Shown piece after piece: positions 8,784 through 18,461 of a stretch of 64,000 nucleotides of DNA. The DNA is from an uncultured Treponema sp. (lineage in GTDB: Bacteria; Spirochaetota; Spirochaetia; Treponematales; Treponemataceae). The translations under genes and the position numbers were made by a program. The notes beneath the pieces are model-generated. The model was given only the letters and a program-made list of their open reading frames with translations. It searched no databases and was not told where the DNA came from. Where the stretch lies: assembly GCA_946615905.1 (NCBI GenBank), contig CAMOIE010000009.1, forward strand, positions 1 through 64,000, in the 5' to 3' direction. Every line of letters starts with the position of its first letter. Within the stretch, counting starts at the first letter, position 1.

Positions 8784-8861
8784 AAAAAAATCACTTCGGG
8801 TGATTTTTTTCTCACAAAAAACGGTCAGGCCGTTTTTTGTCATGGTTTCACCCGAAAAAAT

Positions 8862-8887
8862 AAAGCCCGCTCAAATGAGCGGGCTTT
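8862..8887 (-). terminator. Hairpin downstream of tRNA-Asp
   Basis: aagcccgctcaaatgagcgggctt palindrome. Confidence 0.6.
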
Positions 8888-8892
8888 GGAAG

Positions 8893-8967
8893 CGGGAGCG
8901 ACGGGGCTCGAACCCGTGATCTCCGGCGTGACAGGCCAGCGCGATAAACCAGCTTCGCTACGCCCCC
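8893..8967 (-). tRNA. tRNA-Asp (GTC)
   Basis: Reverse complement: acceptor gggggcg / cgctccc, anticodon arm ctggc-ctGTCac-gccgg, T-arm with ggttcgagcc. Confidence 0.93.
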
Positions 8968-9064
8968 GTGATGTGATATGAATATAACAAATCGGCTGAT
9001 TTGTGTCAACACTCAAAATCGAAAAATTTGAATTTTTTTTATTTTTTTTTATAATTTTTTTTGT

Positions 9065-9508
9065 ATGAAAAAGATTTTGTTTGTTTGCCACGGAAACATC
9101 TGCCGGTCCCCGATGGCGGAAATGATTATGAAGGAACTTGCCAGAAAGGCCGGAAGGGCAGGAGATTTTTTTATTGAGTCTGCGGCCACCAGCCGTGAGG
9201 AAATCGGGAATGATATTTACCCTCCGGCAAAGGCCAAGTTGCGCCAGGAAGGAATTCCGTTTGAAAGGCGGGCTGCCAGACAGATCCGCTTTGATGATTA
9301 CGAGAAATACGACCTGTTGGTTGGAATGGACGGAGAGAACATCCGCAACATGGAGCGGCTCTGGCCCGACACCGATGGAAAAATCAAAAAGCTTCTTTCC
9401 TTCGTTGGCTCATCCCGCGATGTTGCCGACCCATGGTATACCGGTGACTTTGACGCGACTTTTGACGACCTCATTACTGGTTGTGCGGCCTTACTAAAAT
9501 CTTTGTGA
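9065..9508 (+). CDS. Low-molecular-weight protein-tyrosine phosphatase
   Basis: P-loop VCHGNICRSPMAE near the N-terminus; C-terminal DPWYTGDFDATFDDL. Confidence 0.93.
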   Translation: MKKILFVCHGNICRSPMAEMIMKELARKAGRAGDFFIESAATSREEIGNDIYPPAKAKLRQEGIPFERRAARQIRFDDYEKYDLLVGMDGENIRNMERLWPDTDGKIKKLLSFVGSSRDVADPWYTGDFDATFDDLITGCAALLKSL

Positions 9509-9614
9509 AAAAAATCACATAAAACTCCATATTTGTCTATTTTTTGCTCATGTTTCTATTTACAGTATTAATGAAAATTAATAAAATTGCCTTGATTTTT
9601 TTTGGAGGTAAAAA

Positions 9615-11246
9615 ATGAAAAAACTTGCAGCTACTGTTGCCTTTTTAACTGGCGCAGCGCTTTTTTTTCTTGCTGGATGCTCTGGTTCATCCGCGTCAAA
9701 AAATGTTCTAAACGTGATGATTGAGGTTGAGGTAGCTTCTCTTGACCCACAGCAGGCAACTGACGGCACTTCATTCGAGGTAATCGCTGATTTTACAGAT
9801 GGCCTTAAACAGATGAATCCTGACGGCTCTACGGCAAATGCCCTTTGTGAAAGTGAGACTGTCAGCCCGGATGGACTTACATATACATTTAAAATTCGCA
9901 AGGATGCAAAATGGTCAAACGGTGACCCTGTAACTGCTGACGACTTCGTTTACGGTTGGCAGCGGGCTGTTGACCCGAAAATCGCTTCTGAGTATTCATA
10001 TATGCTCAGCGACATCGGCCAGGTAAAAAATGCGGCTGAGATTATCGCTGGAAAACTTCCTGTCGAAGAACTCGGTGCAAAGGCTGTAGACGCAAGCACA
10101 TTTGAAGTTCAGCTTGAAGTTCCAGTCTCTTTCTTTGACAAGATTCTTTATTTCCCGACTTTCTACCCCGTAAACCGCAACTTTGTTGAAAAATGTGGTG
10201 ACACATACGCAACAAGTGCTGAGACTGTTCTTTCAAACGGCGCATTCATTCTTAGTGATTATCAGCCGGCGGCCGTTTCCTTCTCCCTTAAGAAGAATCC
10301 TGAGTATTACAACGCCGACAAAATTCAGATTGACGGCCTTAACTATCAGGTTCTTAAGGACAGTCAGCAGACCCTTCTTTCTTACAGGAACGGAGATTTG
10401 GACGTAATTAAACTTTCTGGTGACCAGGTTGACCAGGTAAAAGACGATGGTGAATTCATGACTGTAGGAGCCGGTTATCTTTGGTATATCAGCCCGATGA
10501 TGGACAAGGTTCCCGAACTTAAGAATCTGAATCTCCGCATGGCCCTTACCCATGCCCTTGACCGCGAGGCGATTGTAAAAGACGTTGTAAAGGACGGCTC
10601 ACTTGCGACATACACAGCGGTTCCTTCTCAGTATGCCTTCAACGAAAAAGGCGAGGACTTCACTTTGGTTCAGAAGGAATACCCGGAATTGTGTGATGAC
10701 AATGCTGCCAAGGCTCTTGAATTCTACAACAAGGCAAAGGCCCAGCTGGGAAAGACTTCTTTTGAATTTGAAATGATTGTTGACGACACTGTTATTCAGC
10801 AGAATGTTGCGGCGGTTATCAAAGAGCAGCTTGAGTCAAGATTGCCAGGCCTTACAATCAACCTCCGCGTTGAACCGAAAAAGCAGCGCGTCCTTGATAT
10901 GCAGGAAGGAAACTTCCAGTTGGCTTTGACCCGTTGGGGACCGGACTATGCAGACCCGATGACATACCTTGGAATGTGGGTGACAGACAACCCCAACAAC
11001 TACGGCTTCTGGTCAAATCCGGCTTACGATGCTTTGATTAAGACCTGTGTTACCGGTGAATATGCCTCAAAACCGGCCGAACGCTGGGCAACTCTCAAGG
11101 CTGCGGAAAAATACGTCTTGCAGGACGCTGTAATCTTCCCTGTTTACCAGCAGTCTGATGCCTGCATGGTCAAGTCAAACGTAAAGGACGTTGCCTTCCA
11201 TGCCGTAGCTTTGAACCGCGTATTCAAGGATGCTTCAAAGAATTAA
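9615..11246 (+). CDS. oppA: Oligopeptide ABC transporter substrate-binding lipoprotein (SBP family 5)
   Basis: Lipobox LAGC; VEVASLDPQQATDGTSFEVIADFTDGL; YTFKIRKDAKWSNGDPVTADDFVYGWQR. Confidence 0.92.
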   Translation: MKKLAATVAFLTGAALFFLAGCSGSSASKNVLNVMIEVEVASLDPQQATDGTSFEVIADFTDGLKQMNPDGSTANALCESETVSPDGLTYTFKIRKDAKWSNGDPVTADDFVYGWQRAVDPKIASEYSYMLSDIGQVKNAAEIIAGKLPVEELGAKAVDASTFEVQLEVPVSFFDKILYFPTFYPVNRNFVEKCGDTYATSAETVLSNGAFILSDYQPAAVSFSLKKNPEYYNADKIQIDGLNYQVLKDSQQTLLSYRNGDLDVIKLSGDQVDQVKDDGEFMTVGAGYLWYISPMMDKVPELKNLNLRMALTHALDREAIVKDVVKDGSLATYTAVPSQYAFNEKGEDFTLVQKEYPELCDDNAAKALEFYNKAKAQLGKTSFEFEMIVDDTVIQQNVAAVIKEQLESRLPGLTINLRVEPKKQRVLDMQEGNFQLALTRWGPDYADPMTYLGMWVTDNPNNYGFWSNPAYDALIKTCVTGEYASKPAERWATLKAAEKYVLQDAVIFPVYQQSDACMVKSNVKDVAFHAVALNRVFKDASKN

Positions 11247-11288
11247 AAAAATTATTTAATTTAATTTTTTATAGTTTATAAAATTAAA

Positions 11289-11317
11289 AGGCACGCTCTT
11301 TTTTGGGGCGTGCTTTT
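11289..11317 (+). terminator. Intra-operon terminator/attenuator-like hairpin between oppA and oppB
   Basis: gcacgctcttttttggggcgtgc followed by tttt. Confidence 0.5.
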
Positions 11318-11355
11318 GCCTGTAAAAATCCTTTTTAGGGTAAAGGGTTATTATT

Positions 11356-12294
11356 TTGAAAAAGTATATCTTAAAGCGAATCCTTATCTCTTTTTTCACG
11401 CTTTTGGCCATCACGCTGCTTCTTTTTGTTCTCTTGCAGCTTATGCCCGGTTCTCCTTTTAACGATGAAAAACTTACCGATGACCAGAGAACCGCCTTAT
11501 ATGCAAAGTACGGACTTGATAAACCTGTCGTTGTCCAGTTCTTCAAATATGTGACAAATATGTTCCGCGGGGACTTTGGAGTCAGCTACAATATCAGCAA
11601 AAACACTCCGATTTCTACTTTGATTGCCCAGCGTCTGCCGGTCTCGATTTACATCGGTTTTCAGGCTGTTTGGATTGGAGCAATCTTGGGCCTGATTTTG
11701 GGGATAATCGCGGCTTTGAAGCACGGAACTTTCTGGGACACAATCACTACTGTAATTTCCGTAATCGGTGTTTCTATTCCAAGCTATGTTTTTGCCCTAG
11801 TCTTGAGCTACCAGTTCGGCTTTAAGCTCCGTCTTTTCCCCATGCTATATTCAAAAATGCATCCCTTAGCTTCTTCTGTTCTTCCGTCAATTTCCCTGTG
11901 CATGTTCACTTTGGCTTCAATCGCCCGCTTCACTAGAACAGAAATGCTTGAGGTTCTCGGCTCTGACTATATACAACTGGCGGAAAGCAAGGGAATCCAC
12001 GGAGTCCCCCTTATCACCCGCCATGTTTTGCGCAACGCCTTGATTCCTATTATTACGGTTCTTGCTCCTCTTATCGTTGATCTGATGACAGGTTCCCTTG
12101 TCATAGAGAAAATTTTTGCGATTCCCGGAGTAGGCTCCCTCTTGGTGACTGCAATTCAGTCCAATGACTACAACGTCGTAATTTCTCTGGCTTTTATCTA
12201 TTCGGCTATGTATATAGCGATTATGCTTGCGGTTGATATTCTCTACGGAATAATCGATCCGAGAATCAGACTTTCGGGGGCTGTAAATGACTGA
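11356..12294 (+). CDS. oppB: Oligopeptide ABC transporter permease
   Basis: MKKYILKRILISFFTLLAITLLLFVLLQLMPGSPF; EMLEVLGSDYIQLAESKG; operon position. TTG start. Confidence 0.92.
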   Translation: MKKYILKRILISFFTLLAITLLLFVLLQLMPGSPFNDEKLTDDQRTALYAKYGLDKPVVVQFFKYVTNMFRGDFGVSYNISKNTPISTLIAQRLPVSIYIGFQAVWIGAILGLILGIIAALKHGTFWDTITTVISVIGVSIPSYVFALVLSYQFGFKLRLFPMLYSKMHPLASSVLPSISLCMFTLASIARFTRTEMLEVLGSDYIQLAESKGIHGVPLITRHVLRNALIPIITVLAPLIVDLMTGSLVIEKIFAIPGVGSLLVTAIQSNDYNVVISLAFIYSAMYIAIMLAVDILYGIIDPRIRLSGAVND

Positions 12295-13348
12295 CGGAAA
12301 AATCTTGCAAAATCAGGCTTCTGAAATCGAATTCTCAAGCGATGACTTTAAATTCCGTGGTGACGAGTCCGACGTTCTGATTGACTCGAACTTTGCCTCA
12401 CAAAGCTACTGGAGGGAAGTCCGCGCCCGCTTTTTTGCCAACAAGGGGGCTGTGGTTTCTCTAATCATGATTTGCGTGATTATGTTCTTTGCTTTTGCCG
12501 GTCCGTCGATGAACAAATACTCATATTCCGAGCAGAACCTTGAGCAGAAAAATTTTGCTCCGAGAATCCCCGTCATTGAAAAACTTGGAATTTTTAATGG
12601 CGATGAGTCAATGTCCACGACTTCTGGAAATAAAAAAATCAACTTGTACAAGGAAAAAAATACAAGTGACGTTTACTATCTGGCGGGTAGCGATGTTCTC
12701 GGCCGAGATATTTGGACCCGCACTTGGATGGGAACCAGGGTTTCTCTTTATATTTCGATTGTCGCGGTTTTAATCGACATGATTATCGGACTCAGCTACG
12801 GACTTATTTCCGGCTATTTTGGCGGTTTTGTTGATTCTGCCATGCAGCGTTTTGCGGAAATCGTAAACGGAATTCCCCGCCTTGTAATTGTCACCCTCCT
12901 TATGCTGGTTTTAAAGCCTGGAATAGCCACCATTATTTTTGCCCTGATGATTACTGAGTGGATAGGAATGTCTAGAATCGCCCGTGCAGAGATGCTCAAT
13001 TTGAAGGAGCGGGAATTCGTTCTTGCCAGCCGGACTTTGGGTGCCAGCCACCTGAGCATAATTTTCCACGAGATTTTGCCAAATATTAACGGTCAGATTA
13101 TCACGCAGACTATGTTTTCAATTCCGACTGCGATTTTTACGGAAGCCTTTTTGTCATTTGTCGGACTTGGTATTCCAGTTCCCCAGTGTTCCCTGGGCTC
13201 CCTGATTTCTGACGCCTTTAACTCTTTTACGACCCACTCATATCAGATTATCCTGCCGATTTTGGTTTTAGCCCTGCTGATGCTGAGCTTCAATATTCTT
13301 GCTGATGGGCTTCGAGAAGCCCTCGACCCCAAATTCAAGGACCGCTAG
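12287..13348 (+). CDS. oppC: Oligopeptide ABC transporter permease
   Basis: GSDVLGRDIWTRTWMGTRVSLYI; RAEMLNLKEREFVLASRTLGAS; overlaps oppB by 8 nt. Confidence 0.92.
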   Translation: MTDGKILQNQASEIEFSSDDFKFRGDESDVLIDSNFASQSYWREVRARFFANKGAVVSLIMICVIMFFAFAGPSMNKYSYSEQNLEQKNFAPRIPVIEKLGIFNGDESMSTTSGNKKINLYKEKNTSDVYYLAGSDVLGRDIWTRTWMGTRVSLYISIVAVLIDMIIGLSYGLISGYFGGFVDSAMQRFAEIVNGIPRLVIVTLLMLVLKPGIATIIFALMITEWIGMSRIARAEMLNLKEREFVLASRTLGASHLSIIFHEILPNINGQIITQTMFSIPTAIFTEAFLSFVGLGIPVPQCSLGSLISDAFNSFTTHSYQIILPILVLALLMLSFNILADGLREALDPKFKDR

Positions 13349-13350
13349 AT

Positions 13351-14433
13351 ATGGAAAAAGATATTATTTTAAGCGTAAAAGACCTTTCTATTTCTTTTAA
13401 GACAACGGCCGGACTTGTGAATGCAATCCGCGGGGTGAATTTTGATGTTGAGAGAGGCCAGACTGTCGCAATCGTCGGTGAGTCTGGCTCCGGTAAGTCT
13501 GTTACGACAAAGGCCGCCATGGGAATTCTTGCTAAAAATGCAATCGTTAATTCCGGCTCGATTACATATTATGCCCGTCTGGACAAAAATGACTCTGTTC
13601 CATACGAAATTCTTTCGATGAAGACTGCTGATGTTAGAAAGTCCATAAACGGCCGCCACATAGCCATGGTTTTTCAGGACCCGATGACTTCTCTTGACCC
13701 TACGATGTCAATCGGCAAGCAGATTACGGAAGCCATCCTGTGTCACTATAAGATTTCAAAGGACGAGGCCATGAACAAGGCCCTCTACCTTCTTGAGGAA
13801 GTCGGAATCAACGATGCCAAAAAAAGGCTTAAGAATTATCCCCACCAGCTTTCCGGCGGAATGCGGCAGAGGGTTGTAATTGCAATTGCCCTGGCCTGTG
13901 ACCCTGAACTTTTGATTTGCGATGAGCCGACGACGGCCCTTGACGTCACTATTCAAGCTAAGATTTTGGACTTGATTAAAAAATTGCAGAGGGAGAGAAA
14001 TCTTTCCGTAATTTTTATCACCCACAACATGGGAGTTGTCGCAAAGGTCGCTGACTATATCAACGTAATGTATGCCGGAAAAATCGTGGAGCGGGGAACC
14101 GCTGACGAGATTTTCTTTGACCCCCGTCACCCATATACCTGGGGGCTTCTTTCCGCCATGCCGGACTTGCAGACTTCCGGTGACAGGCTTTATACGATTC
14201 CCGGTTCTCCGCCTAACCTTCTCCATAAGGTTGATGGGGACCCCTTTGCCCCCCGCAACAAATTTGCGCTGAATATCGATTCAAAGGTAGAGCCACCAAT
14301 GTTTAAAGTTTCTGAAAGTCACGAAGCTGCGACCTGGCTTTTGGATTCCAGATCACCAAAGGTTGAAATGCCTGAATCCCTAAAAATCCGCATTGAAAAT
14401 ATGAAAAAGGAGGCGGAAAAATATGGAAAATAA
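13351..14433 (+). CDS. oppD: Oligopeptide ABC transporter ATP-binding protein
   Basis: Walker A GESGSGKS, signature LSGGMRQR, Walker [21 protein letters not shown]-terminal motif. Confidence 0.94.
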   Translation: MEKDIILSVKDLSISFKTTAGLVNAIRGVNFDVERGQTVAIVGESGSGKSVTTKAAMGILAKNAIVNSGSITYYARLDKNDSVPYEILSMKTADVRKSINGRHIAMVFQDPMTSLDPTMSIGKQITEAILCHYKISKDEAMNKALYLLEEVGINDAKKRLKNYPHQLSGGMRQRVVIAIALACDPELLICDEPTTALDVTIQAKILDLIKKLQRERNLSVIFITHNMGVVAKVADYINVMYAGKIVERGTADEIFFDPRHPYTWGLLSAMPDLQTSGDRLYTIPGSPPNLLHKVDGDPFAPRNKFALNIDSKVEPPMFKVSESHEAATWLLDSRSPKVEMPESLKIRIENMKKEAEKYGK

Positions 14434-15355
14434 AAGCCCCCTCTTAAAAGTTGAGAATTTAAAGCAATATTTTAGAGTTTCAAACGGTTTTACGGTAAAG
14501 GCCGTGGATGGTGTTTCCTTTGAGATTTTTCCTGGAGAGACTTATGGTTTGGTCGGGGAATCTGGCAGCGGAAAGTCAACTATCGGCCGGTCTGTAATCC
14601 GTCTCTACCAGCCGACTGAAGGAAAAGTCACTTTCAACGGCGAGGACATTTCTCAAAAAATGTCCCGGTCTGCAAAGTCTATGCTCAGAATGAACATGCA
14701 GATGGTCTTTCAGGACCCAATGGCCTGTCTGAACCCACGCAAGAAGGTCGGGGAGATTATCGGTGAGGGGCTAGACATACACCACCTGTACAAAAGTCGG
14801 GCCGACCGGGAGGAGAAAATCCGCCGGATTCTTGCAAAAGTCGGACTTGCGCCAGAGCATATCGACCGCTACCCCCACCAGTTTTCAGGCGGCCAGAGGC
14901 AGAGGGTCGGAATTGCCCGCGCCTTGATTATGAATCCAAAGTTGATTATCGCCGATGAATGTATTTCTGCCCTTGACGTTTCGATTCAGGCCCAGGTTGT
15001 GAATCTGATGAAAGAGGTTCAAGAAGAAACCGGCTGTGCCTACCTCTTCATTGCCCACGACCTTTCCATGGTAAAATATATTTCCGACAGAATCGGTGTT
15101 TTGCACTTGGGACACTTGCTGGAGACCGGCACGACTGAAGAGATTTTTTCAAATCCTGTTCATCCATATACAAAGAGCCTGCTTTCTGCAATTCCACGCC
15201 CTAATCCGGCTGTAGAAAAAGTCCGTTCAATCGAGACTTTTGACTACAAGACTTCAGGAATTGACTACTCGAAGGGAAGTATGCGGCAGCTTGAGGGCAG
15301 TCACCTTGTTTTGGCCACTGATGAGGAATTAAAAGCCTGGTGCGGAGAGCTATAA
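14423..15355 (+). CDS. oppF: Oligopeptide ABC transporter ATP-binding protein
   Basis: [38 protein letters not shown]; overlaps oppD by 11 nt. Confidence 0.93.
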   Translation: MENKSPLLKVENLKQYFRVSNGFTVKAVDGVSFEIFPGETYGLVGESGSGKSTIGRSVIRLYQPTEGKVTFNGEDISQKMSRSAKSMLRMNMQMVFQDPMACLNPRKKVGEIIGEGLDIHHLYKSRADREEKIRRILAKVGLAPEHIDRYPHQFSGGQRQRVGIARALIMNPKLIIADECISALDVSIQAQVVNLMKEVQEETGCAYLFIAHDLSMVKYISDRIGVLHLGHLLETGTTEEIFSNPVHPYTKSLLSAIPRPNPAVEKVRSIETFDYKTSGIDYSKGSMRQLEGSHLVLATDEELKAWCGEL

Positions 15356-15367
15356 CCATGCGCTGGC

Positions 15368-15445
15368 GGTCTTGCAGGGGCAAGACCGAGACTCACTAAA
15401 ATCGCTGCGTCACTCGCGATTTTGCCGCCTTGCGGTCGTTCCCTA
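15368..15445 (+). repeat. Structured intergenic repeat, copy A (three hairpins)
   Basis: H1 ggtcttgc-aggg-gcaagacc; H2 aaaatcgc-tgcgtcactc-gcgatttt; H3 ccgc-ctt-gcgg; tail tcgttcccta. Related copies at 38.36, 41.07 and 55.92 kb. Confidence 0.8.
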
Positions 15446-15620
15446 GCTTAGGGATAGTAAGGGGCGCGAAAGCGCGTGCGCGGCAGAATGCAAGCACCGA
15501 AGCCGAAAGGCGTAGCCCTGAATAGCCCGGCGGCGGAGCCGAAAGCCCCAAAAAAGAAGATTGTTTCAAATTGAAAAAAGTGCTAGTGTTCTACCATATT
15601 TTTATTTAGAGGCTTATTCT

Positions 15621-16658
15621 ATGAAAAAGAATCTTTGCTTTGTCGCCGCCTTTTTGATGACGGCACTCTCATTCGCTGGCGGAAAAAAGGACTCCGTTGA
15701 AATGGAAGCCACTCCGGTAGCCGTTTCTGTTCCCGAACAGGCTGAAAAAACTCCTGATTCCGTGGAAAAAATCCGCCTTGGAATTTTGAACGGACCTACA
15801 GGAATCGCTGCGGCCTACCTTATGGAAAATCCTTCCGAGGTCAAGGGGGCGGAGCTTTCTGTCGAAAAATTCGCTTCTGTTCCGGCTGAACTTCCCAAAC
15901 TGCTCAAGGGGGAGATTGACATTGGATTTTTACCGGCAAATGTCGCGGCAAAAGTCTACAATTCAAACAAGGGTGCTGTTGTAGCCCTTGGAATCTGCGG
16001 CAACGGAAACCTTTCTGTAATTTCAACTGACCCGTCATTGAATTCTTTTGAAGGCCTCAAGGGAAAGACTTTGTATGCGGCAGGCCAGGCCTCAACTCCA
16101 GAATACATGGCCCTCTATCTTTTGGGCAAAAAAAACATCCCGGCCAACACAAAGGACGGCGTGACTTTGGACTTCTCGATTCCGACTGCCGACATCGCGG
16201 CCGCCCTTATTTCCGGGAAAATCTCCTGCGCCCTTGTGCCGGAGCCTTTTGCCACAGTCGCCACGATTAAATCTGACAAGGTGAAACGGTCAATCGACAT
16301 TCAAAAAGAATATGCGGCCCTTGAAAACGGCGAAAGCTACCCGCTGACCTTACTCGTCGTCAACGCAAAATACGCGGCAGAACATGCGGACCAGGTCGCC
16401 TCATTTATCGAAGCCTACAAAAAGGCTGTCGAGTGGACTAACGCCAACGCAAATCAGGCCGGTGTCCTTGTTCAAAAGCACACGCTTGGTCTTATGGCTC
16501 CAATCGCGGCAAAGGCCATCCCTAACGCGGCTTTTGTCTGGACTCCAGCAGTTGAAGGAAAGGCTGAGATTGAAAAACTCCTCTCAATTTTCCTTGCGAC
16601 AGCCCCTGAGTCTGTAGGCGGAAGCCTCCCCAACGAGGGATTCTTCTACGCAAAATAA
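15621..16658 (+). CDS. ABC transporter substrate-binding protein (NMT1/SsuA-like)
   Basis: IRLGILNGPTGIAAAYLMEN...GEIDIGFLPANVAAKVYN...PEPFATVA. Start placed at ATG 15621 (signal-like MKKNLCFVAAFLMTALSF). Confidence 0.8.
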   Translation: MKKNLCFVAAFLMTALSFAGGKKDSVEMEATPVAVSVPEQAEKTPDSVEKIRLGILNGPTGIAAAYLMENPSEVKGAELSVEKFASVPAELPKLLKGEIDIGFLPANVAAKVYNSNKGAVVALGICGNGNLSVISTDPSLNSFEGLKGKTLYAAGQASTPEYMALYLLGKKNIPANTKDGVTLDFSIPTADIAAALISGKISCALVPEPFATVATIKSDKVKRSIDIQKEYAALENGESYPLTLLVVNAKYAAEHADQVASFIEAYKKAVEWTNANANQAGVLVQKHTLGLMAPIAAKAIPNAAFVWTPAVEGKAEIEKLLSIFLATAPESVGGSLPNEGFFYAK

Positions 16659-16695
16659 AAAGATAAAGTCTTTTGCAGCGGTCGCTTCCTCAATT

Positions 16696-18234
16696 TTGCT
16701 CGTCGCCCTTTTATGGGAGACTGGGGCAAGAATTTTGGACGCTCCGCTGATTCTTCCGTCTCTTTTAGACGTTTTTTCTTCCATCGTAGATTTCTTTGCA
16801 GACTCTAATACTGCTTTTTTCTTTTGGCGGTCTTTTTTCGCGACTTTTGCCCGCGTCTTGTCTTCATTTTTTATCTCTCTGATTTTAGGCTCTGCAATCG
16901 GAATCCTTTCCGCCGTAAGCCCTTCATTTAAGTCCTTTATAGCATTTCCTCTTTCACTGATCCGCTCGACTCCCGTGGTCGCCCTGATTTTGATCGCCCT
17001 CTTTTGGTTCGGCTCTTCCTCGGTTCCTGTTTTTGCCGGAGTGCTGATGGCTCTGCCTGTCGTATCCTCCTCATTTGCCGGAGGATTAAGCAAAATCGAC
17101 CGCAGGCTTTTGAGAATGGCAAAAATCTACGGACTTTCAAAAAGTCAGATTTTCGGGAAAATCCTCATTCCGTCTGCGATTGACTCATGGGCTTTTGGCT
17201 CTTCCGCCGCGTTCGGGCTTTCATGGAAGGTTGTGGCCGCAGGTGAAGTCCTAAGTCTTCCGAAATTCGCCCTCGGCTCCCTGATGCAGACGAGTCAGGT
17301 TCATTTGGAGACTGCCGACGTGATGGCCCTTGCCCTGATTCTAGTTTTTGCAGCCTTTGCTGTTTCAAGCCTTGCCTCGCTCGCATTCAAATTGATTAGA
17401 AAATCCCTTAAAAATAAAAGGCGGAATCTTGCCGCCTCGATTTTATTGGATTCTTTTGACTCTTTTGATTCTGCCGGGAGCGCCGGACTTACAGACTCTG
17501 ACGCAGAAAATCAATTTGGCGGCGAGAGAATCAGTCTTTCAAAGGTGAATTTCTCTTATGCTGACGAGGATTCAGGGGAAAAAAACACGATCTTCACTGA
17601 TTTTTCGCTGGATGTGGAGGCCGGCTGCCGACTTGCGATTTTGGGACGGAGCGGGGAGGGAAAAACGACCTTGCTCAATCTGATTGCCGGCCAATACTCA
17701 AAATCCGGGATTTCCTACGCTTTCCAGACCGCTTCTCTGATTCCGAATCTGACTCTTTTGGAGAACGTCGCCCTGCCGCTTAAAAATATTTACCCGGAAA
17801 AAAAAGCATTTAAAATCGCCCTTGAGACATTGAAAAACTGCGGCCTTTACGAAAAGAGGTCTTCTTTCCCGGATGAGATTTCCGGTGGGGAAAAAGTCCG
17901 CGCCTCTGTCGCCCGTGCGATTGCCTTTCCCGGAAAAATCATGCTTTTTGACGAGAGCCTTCGTTCTTTGGACTTGCCGCTGAAATTGCAGCTTTTGGAT
18001 TTTCTTTCGGTGGAAATTGAAAAATCCGGGAGGACAGCTCTTTTTGTGACCCATGACATCCGCGAGGCTCTGGCTTTTTCTGACAGGGTTCTAGTCCTTT
18101 CCGGTCGTCCTGCAAAAATCACTGGGGATTTTGCCCTTGAGCAAGATTCCCGCCCCGCCTCGGAAAAATACAGCCGCCCGTCAGCCGAAGCCTCCAATAT
18201 AGAAGGAAAAATCTTTACTCTGCTCAAGGCTTAA
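16696..18234 (+). CDS. Fused ABC transporter permease and ATP-binding protein (nitrate/sulfonate/taurine-like)
   Basis: N-terminal permease (LIRSTPVVALILIALFWFG, RMAKIYGLSKSQIFGKILIPSA); C-terminal ATPase (GRSGEGKTTLL, ISGGEKVRASVARAIAF, KIMLFDESLRSLD) in one continuous ORF. Confidence 0.85.
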   Translation: MLVALLWETGARILDAPLILPSLLDVFSSIVDFFADSNTAFFFWRSFFATFARVLSSFFISLILGSAIGILSAVSPSFKSFIAFPLSLIRSTPVVALILIALFWFGSSSVPVFAGVLMALPVVSSSFAGGLSKIDRRLLRMAKIYGLSKSQIFGKILIPSAIDSWAFGSSAAFGLSWKVVAAGEVLSLPKFALGSLMQTSQVHLETADVMALALILVFAAFAVSSLASLAFKLIRKSLKNKRRNLAASILLDSFDSFDSAGSAGLTDSDAENQFGGERISLSKVNFSYADEDSGEKNTIFTDFSLDVEAGCRLAILGRSGEGKTTLLNLIAGQYSKSGISYAFQTASLIPNLTLLENVALPLKNIYPEKKAFKIALETLKNCGLYEKRSSFPDEISGGEKVRASVARAIAFPGKIMLFDESLRSLDLPLKLQLLDFLSVEIEKSGRTALFVTHDIREALAFSDRVLVLSGRPAKITGDFALEQDSRPASEKYSRPSAEASNIEGKIFTLLKA

Positions 18235-18461
18235 TATAAATGAATCTTGAAAATCTTGTTATCGTGGGTTAAGATTTAGGCATCACGGTGAAAGATTAAC
18301 GCGAAAATTTATAAAAGTTCTCCCGCAGACTGAAGGAGGGATTGCAATCGGAGCTTACACATTTTCGGACGACCTGGAGATTACAGTTACGGCGGATTAA
18401 GGTTTTGGAAGAGGAATTTATGTTGATGAATTGTATATATAGCAATAGAACGGAGAATAAT

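Noticed and set aside
8646-9091. ORFs 8646..8843 and 8840..9091 on the minus strand
   Set aside because: They run through the tRNA-Pro and tRNA-Asp genes and terminator hairpins; not believable coding regions.
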